Of a stretch of DNA of 38,076 nt, positions 33,505-38,076 are shown piece by piece (position 1 is the first letter of the stretch; each line of letters opens with the position of its first letter). The notes under the pieces were generated by a model. It worked only from the letters and a program-made list of their open reading frames with translations. It was not told the DNA's origin and did no database searches. Source of the stretch: an uncultured Desulfobacterales bacterium (GTDB lineage: Bacteria; Desulfobacterota; Desulfobacteria; Desulfobacterales; UBA11574); assembly GCA_937998305.1 (NCBI GenBank), contig CALLDL010000067.1, forward strand, positions 1-38,076. The letters run 5' to 3'. The position numbers were made by a program, and so were the translations under genes.

Positions 33505-33578
33505 ATTTGCCCTTAACGATTCATTAAACGCAAACCCCTGACATTAGCATAACCAATTGATATCACAGTGCCATCTAA

Positions 33579-33616
33579 CAAATGGCGGCTTTGACAACAT
33601 TCATGAGCGACTACTT
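33579..33616 (+). other. Candidate right attachment site: diverged mpl 3'-end copy
   Basis: This stretch encodes NGGFDNIHERLL in the same way as the end of mpl, but with different codons (ggc/ggt, cat/cac, gag/gaa, cga/agg, ctt/ttg), all synonymous. The 17-base core 33587-33603 is identical to 30530-30546. It is the displaced or donor mpl tail left by integration; the frame then runs into a family B repeat. Confidence 0.65.
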
Positions 33617-33629
33617 TCCGTCTTGCAAC

Positions 33630-33817
33630 TAGTGCCCATCCGTAAATGGTCTTTTTGCCCAATCTCTGTGTTATGTTCAAAAAATAATCCTCGGAATATC
33701 AACTATATGAACCCCAAGGGCATTTCCTGCGGGGCACCTGCGGTTATTTTTTTCGCAAGCCCCTCCGGGGCGTAGGCTTGATTTTGAACAAAAATCCTAA
33801 TTAATGGATGGACACTA
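33630..33817 (-). repeat. TA-flanked inverted-repeat element, family B, copy 3 (diverged, inverted)
   Basis: A 188-bp element with termini tagtgcccatcc (33630-33641) and tggatggacacta (33805-33817). Its reverse complement matches copies 1 and 2 around the tttttgttc ... aatcaag ... cgcc and ccattta(c/t)ggatgg parts, but the central hairpin (cccctccggggcg) differs. It lies just after the mpl-tail duplicate. Confidence 0.7.
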
Positions 33818-33846
33818 ACTAAAAGATTTTATTATCGGTTAATAAA

Positions 33847-34103
33847 ACCTAATTTGAGCGATTGTCGAGTTTGCCGAAGATGCAAGGCATGAGACATGTA
33901 GCCGTAGTGTTTTACTGCAAATATTTCATAACACAGCAGATTCGGCAAAATCGGCGAGCCTGAAGGGTTCCAAATTGTGACAATCTTGTTTGGATTCCTA
34001 TCTGTCGAGTCGATGATGGTGTTTAATGCTTTATAACAATACAAACTACTGAAAAAATACGATTTATAATTTCCTGGCGCAATTTTTAACGCTCAATTTA
34101 GGT
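33847..34103 (+). repeat. Inverted-repeat element, family A, copy 4
   Basis: A 257-bp element with termini acctaatttgagcg (33847-33860) and cgctcaatttaggt (34090-34103). It closely follows copy 1: gagtttgccg(a/g)agatgcaag, then ggcatgagacatg, then the cagcagattcgg part and gaagggttcca. Elements of families A and B are 29 bases apart here and fill the gap before birA. Confidence 0.85.
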
Positions 34104-34179
34104 AAAAATGATTGACAGCCTATCCTTATTTCGTTAACCAGAACGATCATCAGGGATAACCAAAAGGAATGGATCAACA

Positions 34180-35100
34180 GTGAAAGGTCAGATTCTGAAA
34201 ATACTGAAAGTGGAAACAGAGATTGTTTCCGGGGAGATACTCAGCGCCCGTCTTGGTATTTCAAGGGTGTCTGTCTGGAAGCATATCAAAAAGCTTCAGG
34301 AAGTCGGATACAAAATTGAAGCGACACCCAAAGGCTATCTTTTTATCAGTGCCCCTGACGCCCTTTATCCATGGGAATTTGGGGAAAAAGAACACAACAT
34401 TCATTATTTTGATGAAGTGGATTCCACTATGGATATTGCAAGAGATCTTGCAAGGAAACAGTGTCCCCATTTTACGGTGGTTATTGCCGGTCGTCAGAAA
34501 AAAGGAAGGGGGCGACTTAAAAGAAGCTGGCTATCTTCAGAAGGAGGGCTCTATTTTACAATTGTTGTCAGGCCAAAAATACCGCCTGTCTTGAGTTCAA
34601 GGGTCAACTTTGCGGCATCGATGATTCTGGCCCAAACCCTGCGCAACATGTTTAACATTAATGCCATGGTCAAATGGCCCAATGATGTCCTGGTGGATGG
34701 CAAGAAGATTTCAGGAATCCTTTCCGAGATGGAGGCTGAAATGGATATGGTGAGCTTTATCAATATCGGACTGGGAATCAACGTGAACAATGACCCCACG
34801 CCCCGTGAACCCATGGCAACGTCTTTAAAGAAGATCCTCGGAAAGGAGGTACCGAGGATGAAAGTGATGAAAGCGTTTCTCGATCATTTCGAAGATGCCG
34901 TAAATGATGCGGATTTTGACAATGTGGTTTCCGAGTGGAAAAGATATGCGGAAACGTTGAACCGGCATGTCAGGATCGTTACGTCCCATGAAGTCTCCGA
35001 AGGTCTTGCCGTGGATGTGGATGACAATGGTGCGCTGATATTGAAACTTGCGGACGGGTCGGTGAAAAAAATTATATACGGCGATTGCTTTCATAAATAA
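34180..35100 (+). CDS. birA: Bifunctional biotin operon repressor / biotin-protein ligase BirA
   Basis: The 306-residue protein has an N-terminal winged helix-turn-helix (about 1-58: LKILKVETEIVSGEILSARL ... ISRVSVWKHIKKLQ) and a ligase domain with GRQKKGRGRLKRSW (104-117), KWPNDVLVDGKKISGIL, GLGINVN and a C-terminal SH3-like domain. It attaches biotin to carboxylases and represses biotin genes. The start is GTG at 34180 with aagga upstream. The biotin importer genes follow directly, and it may regulate them; I did not find a clear BirA operator palindrome. Confidence 0.93.
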   Translation: MKGQILKILKVETEIVSGEILSARLGISRVSVWKHIKKLQEVGYKIEATPKGYLFISAPDALYPWEFGEKEHNIHYFDEVDSTMDIARDLARKQCPHFTVVIAGRQKKGRGRLKRSWLSSEGGLYFTIVVRPKIPPVLSSRVNFAASMILAQTLRNMFNINAMVKWPNDVLVDGKKISGILSEMEAEMDMVSFINIGLGINVNNDPTPREPMATSLKKILGKEVPRMKVMKAFLDHFEDAVNDADFDNVVSEWKRYAETLNRHVRIVTSHEVSEGLAVDVDDNGALILKLADGSVKKIIYGDCFHK

Positions 35101-35115
35101 TAAAGGTGATGGGCG

Positions 35116-35673
35116 ATGAATGAAAAAGGATTATCAAACATAGGTTCTTCCACATCCCTTCGAATGACGGTATATGCTTCGTTGATGGCTGCACTCACCG
35201 CTGCCGGGGCCTACCTGGCCATTCCCATTGGACCGGTGCCGATTGTGCTTCAGAATCTTTTTATATTTCTGTCCGGACTTTTGTTGGGATCCGGTTGGGG
35301 AACTGCAAGTGTTGGGGTATATCTTCTGGCCGGTTTTCTGGGACTTCCGGTGTTTGCCGGTGGTGTCGGCGGTATCGGACGGTTTGCCGGGCCCACCGGT
35401 GGGTACCTTTTGGGGTTCCTCCCGGCTGTTTGCGTGATTGGCTTCATATCAAATGTATCAAAAACAAATGTGGTTAGAGATCTGCTTGCCATGGTCTGTG
35501 GCAGTCTCATCATTTATGCATGCGGTTTGTCGTGGCTAAAAATATTGACCGGCATGACTTTGGGAAAAACCCTGGCTGTGGGAATGTATCCGTTTCTTCC
35601 GGGGGATGCGCTTAAAATGGCTGCGGCGGTTCCCATCGCAAAAGCATTGCGGCCGGTAATAAACAGGGAATGA
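35116..35673 (+). CDS. bioY: Biotin transporter substrate-binding S component BioY
   Basis: A 185-residue membrane protein with about six hydrophobic segments. The family signature segments AALTAAGAYLAIPIGPVPIV (about 29-48), LQNLFIFLSGLLLG, VGVYLLAGFLGLPVFAGG and GPTGGYLLGF are present. It binds biotin and works with the EcfA-type ATPase and EcfT encoded downstream. It follows birA by 15 bases (aataaaggtgatgg ribosome site). Confidence 0.94.
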   Translation: MNEKGLSNIGSSTSLRMTVYASLMAALTAAGAYLAIPIGPVPIVLQNLFIFLSGLLLGSGWGTASVGVYLLAGFLGLPVFAGGVGGIGRFAGPTGGYLLGFLPAVCVIGFISNVSKTNVVRDLLAMVCGSLIIYACGLSWLKILTGMTLGKTLAVGMYPFLPGDALKMAAAVPIAKALRPVINRE

Positions 35674-35766
35674 GGGATCAGGGATCAGGTGTCAGGAAAT
35701 AGAAATAAGCAAAGAATATTTGGTGTCCGGTGCTGATGACGCCGGATATTTTATGAGAATAGCGTT

Positions 35767-36516
35767 GTGAATATAATTGAAATCAATAATCTGAGTCATA
35801 GATTTGCAGACGGCACCGTTGGTCTTGAGAATATCAATCTTTGTATTTCCGAAGGGGCGTTTGTTGTCATTGCAGGGCCTAACGGGTCCGGGAAAACCAC
35901 TCTTTTAAAACACCTGAACGGCCTGCTTTTGCCTACAAAAGGCGTTGTCAGACTTTCCGGCGTATCGGTGGCCAAAAATCTTGCATGGTCAAGGCAGATG
36001 GTGGGCATGGTATTTCAGGATGCCGACAGCCAGATTGTCGGTGAAACCGTTTCAGATGATGTGGCCTTTGGACCGGAGAATCTTTGTTTGGACCGGGACG
36101 ATGTCAAACGCCGGGTTGCCCGGGCATTGGAGACTGTGGGATTGCATCATTACAAAGATCAAAAACCGCATTTATTGTCCGGTGGAGAAAAACGTCGGCT
36201 TGCAATAGCGGGTATTCTGGCCATGGAACCTAAAGTGCTCGTTTTTGACGAGCCTTTTTCCAGCCTGGACTATCCGGGGGTCAAACAGATTTTGGCACAG
36301 ATGATTTCTTTGCATCAGGCCGGACACACAATTCTGGTTGCCGCACATGATCTCGAAAAGCTGATCGCCCATACAGATCGTCTGATCATTATGCAAGATG
36401 GAGGCATCGTTAGGGACGGATTGCCCTCTCAACTGCTTTGGGAGTTGGAGGCTTTTGGTATTAGAGAACCATGTGCTTCGAGATTGGGGATGAAGGTGCA
36501 TTCATGGCTGAATTGA
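35767..36516 (+). CDS. bioM: Energy-coupling factor ATPase BioM
   Basis: A 249-residue ABC ATPase powering BioY-mediated uptake. Walker A GPNGSGKTT (37-45), the Q-loop in VGMVFQDADSQIVGETV, signature LSGGEKRRLAIAG, Walker B VLVFDEPFSSLD and the switch His in AAHDLE. The GTG start (35767) has a weak ribosome site. It overlaps bioN by 13 bases. The 93 bp before it contain an ORF-free spacer. Confidence 0.93.
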   Translation: MNIIEINNLSHRFADGTVGLENINLCISEGAFVVIAGPNGSGKTTLLKHLNGLLLPTKGVVRLSGVSVAKNLAWSRQMVGMVFQDADSQIVGETVSDDVAFGPENLCLDRDDVKRRVARALETVGLHHYKDQKPHLLSGGEKRRLAIAGILAMEPKVLVFDEPFSSLDYPGVKQILAQMISLHQAGHTILVAAHDLEKLIAHTDRLIIMQDGGIVRDGLPSQLLWELEAFGIREPCASRLGMKVHSWLN

Positions 36517-37256
36517 ACGTGTTGGGTTTTCATGCCGGTAGTTCTGTGCTGCACCAATTGGATGTTCGATTTAAATTGATGTTTCTTGTTGTCATCAGCC
36601 TATCAAGCTTAAAAGCTTTTGTTCCTTCACTTTCTCTTTTAACGCTGGTGCTGATGGTTGCACTCATACATGCCGGACTGCCATTGAAGATGGCCCTAAA
36701 AGATCTTCGCTATGTTTTTTTGCTGCTGCTGTTTATGTTCATCGCTCGATCACTTTCCGTCCCTGGATCATCGGTTGTTGAATTTAAGACTGTTTCTGTT
36801 ACTCGAGAAGGACTCTACGAAGGGGCGATTGTTTGCTGGCGTCTAGTGATTGTGATCATGACCGGTTTATCATTTGTCTTAACAACACGGTCGTCGGAAA
36901 TCAAAGCTGCTGTGGAGTGGATGCTGAAACCTTTTCCGTCGATTCCGGCCAAAAGAATCGCCACCATGATGAGTCTGATTGTGCGGTTTATTCCCATTAT
37001 TTTCGAACAGGCCAAGAAGACCGGGGATGCCCAGCGGGCAAGGGGAGTGGAAAACCGGAAGAATCCAGTATATCGATTAAAAATGTTCTCAATTCCGCTC
37101 ATTCGTCGAATCTTTGAGCGGGCGGACAAACTGGTCCTGGCCATGGAGGCCAGATGTTATTCTGAAAACAGAACCGATTCTCTGCTTTCTTCCGGTGTTA
37201 GGGACTGGATCGCACTTGTGGGTGTGGTTTGTTTATGTTTAATAATTATATTATAA
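36504..37256 (+). CDS. bioN: Energy-coupling factor transmembrane protein BioN (EcfT)
   Basis: A 250-residue membrane coupler between BioY and BioM. I chose the ATG at 36504 (MAELNVLGFHAGSSVLHQLD) because the frame's earlier ATG at 36471 lies deep in bioM. It shows the LDVRFKLMFLVVIS family start and the two coupling-helix ARG-type motifs, DAQRARGVENRK and AMEARCY. Several membrane helices are visible. It completes a dedicated BioMNY system. Confidence 0.92.
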   Translation: MAELNVLGFHAGSSVLHQLDVRFKLMFLVVISLSSLKAFVPSLSLLTLVLMVALIHAGLPLKMALKDLRYVFLLLLFMFIARSLSVPGSSVVEFKTVSVTREGLYEGAIVCWRLVIVIMTGLSFVLTTRSSEIKAAVEWMLKPFPSIPAKRIATMMSLIVRFIPIIFEQAKKTGDAQRARGVENRKNPVYRLKMFSIPLIRRIFERADKLVLAMEARCYSENRTDSLLSSGVRDWIALVGVVCLCLIIIL

Positions 37257-37297
37257 AAAAGATTGACAGAATAACCTAAAAATTGGCATTAATTTTA

Positions 37298-37326
37298 TTG
37301 ACAATCATTAATTCTATCGTTATTTA
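37298..37326 (+). promoter_or_regulatory. Candidate sigma-70 promoter of the tRNA pair
   Basis: TTGACA (37298-37303), a 17-base spacer and TATTTA (37321-37326), 15 bases before tRNA-Lys. Confidence 0.55.
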
Positions 37327-37340
37327 ATATAATTTTTTAA

Positions 37341-37416
37341 GGGCCGTTAACTCAGTTGGTAGAGTATCTGCCTTTTAAGCAGAGAGTCGCTGGTTCGAGC
37401 CCAGCACGGCCCACCA
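37341..37416 (+). tRNA. tRNA-Lys (TTT)
   Basis: The acceptor gggccgt pairs with acggccc, followed by discriminator A and an encoded CCA. The anticodon loop ctTTTaa gives TTT. D- and T-arms (ctcagttggtagag; ctggttcgagcccag) are normal. Confidence 0.95.
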
Positions 37417-37421
37417 TATGC

Positions 37422-37499
37422 GTCCCCATCGTCTAGCCAGGTCCAGGACACCGGCCTTTCACGCCGGCAGCAGGGGTTCAAATCCCCTTGGGGACGCCA
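37422..37499 (+). tRNA. tRNA-Glu (TTC)
   Basis: The acceptor gtccccat pairs with ttggggac, followed by discriminator G and CCA. The anticodon loop ctTTCac gives TTC, and the T-loop ggttcaaatcc is normal. It is six bases from tRNA-Lys, so the two are co-transcribed. Confidence 0.95.
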
Positions 37500-37511
37500 T
37501 CACGACAATCA

Positions 37512-37538
37512 AAGCTCAGCGACAGTTGGGCTTTTTTG
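37512..37538 (+). terminator. Rho-independent terminator after the tRNA pair
   Basis: aagctcag and ttgggctt pair (with G-U pairs) and are followed by a T6 run. Confidence 0.65.
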
Positions 37539-37618
37539 TTTTTATATAAGCTCTTGGACATCCCGATATCCATTCGGGACAGCATTTCGAGGATCTGGGT
37601 TTTGGACGTCACCGCTTC

Positions 37619-37879
37619 CTAACCGGCAACATCATCTACTTGCATCATGACTCTGCCTGCAGAAACGAGCATTACGTTCAGTTGCACCGCTCCGATTTCA
37701 TCGTCGGAAATTCCTTTTTCCCTGGCAACGCCAAGAAGATGTTCCATTCACGGATAGCAGCCAAAAGCCATAGCCGCAGCCACTTTGATCAAATGTGATG
37801 TTTTTTCATCAAATGCCCTTTCAACCTCGACCGACTTGTGAAACTCGGCAAATATCTTTCGTTGATTTTCGGATAACAT
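37619..37879 (-). CDS. AhpD/carboxymuconolactone decarboxylase-family selenoprotein (Cys-x-x-Sec)
   Basis: Minus-strand frame of 86 codons starting at the ATG 37879 with a strong ribosome site (aaaggag). A standard translation ends at the TGA 37748-37750, in the middle of the active-site motif. Read through, the motif is G-C-Y-P-U-M-E-H, the AhpD/CMD pattern C-x2-C-x2-H with the second Cys (codon 44) replaced by Sec. The downstream half (LLGVAREKGISDDEIGAV ... QVDDVAG) is a normal CMD helix pair, and TAG ends it at 37619. A hairpin with stem cttggc/gccagg and loop GTT lies 13-27 bases after the TGA. CMD/AhpD selenoproteins of this type are known in Deltaproteobacteria. Likely a peroxidase or disulfide-relay redox partner. 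Confidence 0.8.
37723..37737 (-). promoter_or_regulatory. Candidate SECIS hairpin in the AhpD-like gene
   Basis: On the minus strand, six pairs (cttggc with gccagg) enclose the loop GUU, which begins 19 bases after the UGA. Two more pairs (uu/ga-type) can extend the stem downward. The stem differs from that at 16355-16370 in one pair (G-C for U-A) and keeps the same U-G wobble. Confidence 0.65.
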
Positions 37880-37988
37880 TGATTTCTCCTTTTCTGAACA
37901 ATGATAGTAGTACCATACATTAAAGAACAAGGGCGGGAGAGGAAAATTCTCACCCGCCCCTGTCAGCACCCGGCGTCTTTAAAGTCAA

Positions 37989-38076
37989 TTAACTCTTAGG
38001 TTTTTCAGATTTGTTAATTTTCGGCGTTGCAGTTTTAGAGCCTTTCTTGGGCTCGGGCAGGCAACCGCAGCCGCAA
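37989..38076 (-). CDS. C-terminal end of a cysteine-rich protein (partial)
   Basis: A minus-strand frame enters from the window edge and ends with TAA at 37989. The visible part begins CGCGCLPEP and continues as a Lys/Ser/Pro-rich tail (KKGSKTATPKINKSEKPKS). The alternating cysteines suggest metal binding. Too little is present to identify it. It lies about 110 bases upstream of the AhpD-like gene on the same strand. Confidence 0.4.
   Translation of the reverse strand, partial: CGCGCLPEPKKGSKTATPKINKSEKPKS

Noticed and set aside
33557-33775. 72-codon plus-strand frame containing NGGFDNIHERLL, considered as a real gene.
   Set aside because: Only the first part matches the mpl tail; the rest is read out of the family B repeat, so it is a chance fusion.
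11331-34103. The repeat elements were considered as CRISPR arrays or riboswitches.
   Set aside because: Copies are kilobases apart, lack regular spacers, have terminal inverted repeats, and occur downstream of genes rather than in leaders.
37540-37621. The AhpD-like frame stays open for about 27 codons after its TAG, which could suggest pyrrolysine read-through.
   Set aside because: CMD-family proteins normally end about here, no pyl genes are in the window, and the extension runs towards the tRNA terminator; a plain stop is more likely.

Overview
The window looks like a chromosome segment of a sulfate-reducing or related anaerobe of the Desulfobacterota (Desulfobacterales-like). The reasons are a tungsten-type aldehyde ferredoxin oxidoreductase with a MoaD-like carrier and a TupA tungstate-binding protein, a complete BioMNY biotin importer beside BirA, moderate GC with many A/T-rich spacers, two probable selenocysteine genes, and several families of small inverted-repeat elements between genes. 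This placement is inferred from gene content; there is no rRNA or marker gene to confirm it.

Layout. 1-2.8 kb: a znuB-znuC-znuA metal importer on the minus strand. 3-5.4 kb: NAD salvage (long nicotinamidase-like hydrolase, then nicotinate phosphoribosyltransferase). 5.5-10.2 kb: a complete livKHMGF branched-chain amino-acid ABC operon. 10.4-11.3 kb: NAD kinase. 11.6-15 kb: a MoaD-like carrier, a tandem class II aldolase-like protein with a Cys-rich insert, and AOR. 15-18.7 kb: an HD hydrolase, a 61-residue membrane protein read through an in-frame UGA, an MCE-domain lipoprotein, two tiny Cys-rich proteins, and a CBS-ACT protein. 18.8-23 kb (minus strand): a KamA-C-terminus-like ORF, a glutamine-synthetase-family enzyme, a lysine-2,3-aminomutase-family radical SAM enzyme and an M20 peptidase, which together suggest beta-amino-acid chemistry. 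23.3-28.7 kb: DUF523, TupA, an amino-acid binding protein, a sirtuin and an HDOD-GAF protein. 29.1-30.6 kb: mpl.

A roughly 3 kb decayed integrative element lies between the 3' end of mpl and a duplicated, synonymously diverged copy of that 3' end (33579-33613). It holds an integrase with an internal deletion, a structured-RNA candidate, a ribbon-helix-helix protein, a zinc-ribbon PilZ protein and a small membrane protein. After it come two nested-family inverted-repeat elements, birA-bioY-bioM-bioN, tRNA-Lys and tRNA-Glu, and on the minus strand an AhpD/CMD-family gene whose redox motif is Cys-x-x-Sec.

The most interesting points are two genes that a standard translation truncates at UGA. 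Both have an SECIS-like hairpin at the right distance, and the two hairpins have the same stem architecture with compensating differences. The next most interesting are the aminomutase/GS-like/M20 operon, the twin palindrome-plus-promoter modules at 17.3 and 32.6 kb, and the nine small inverted-repeat elements of four types, one or two of which supply the stop codon of the neighbouring gene.
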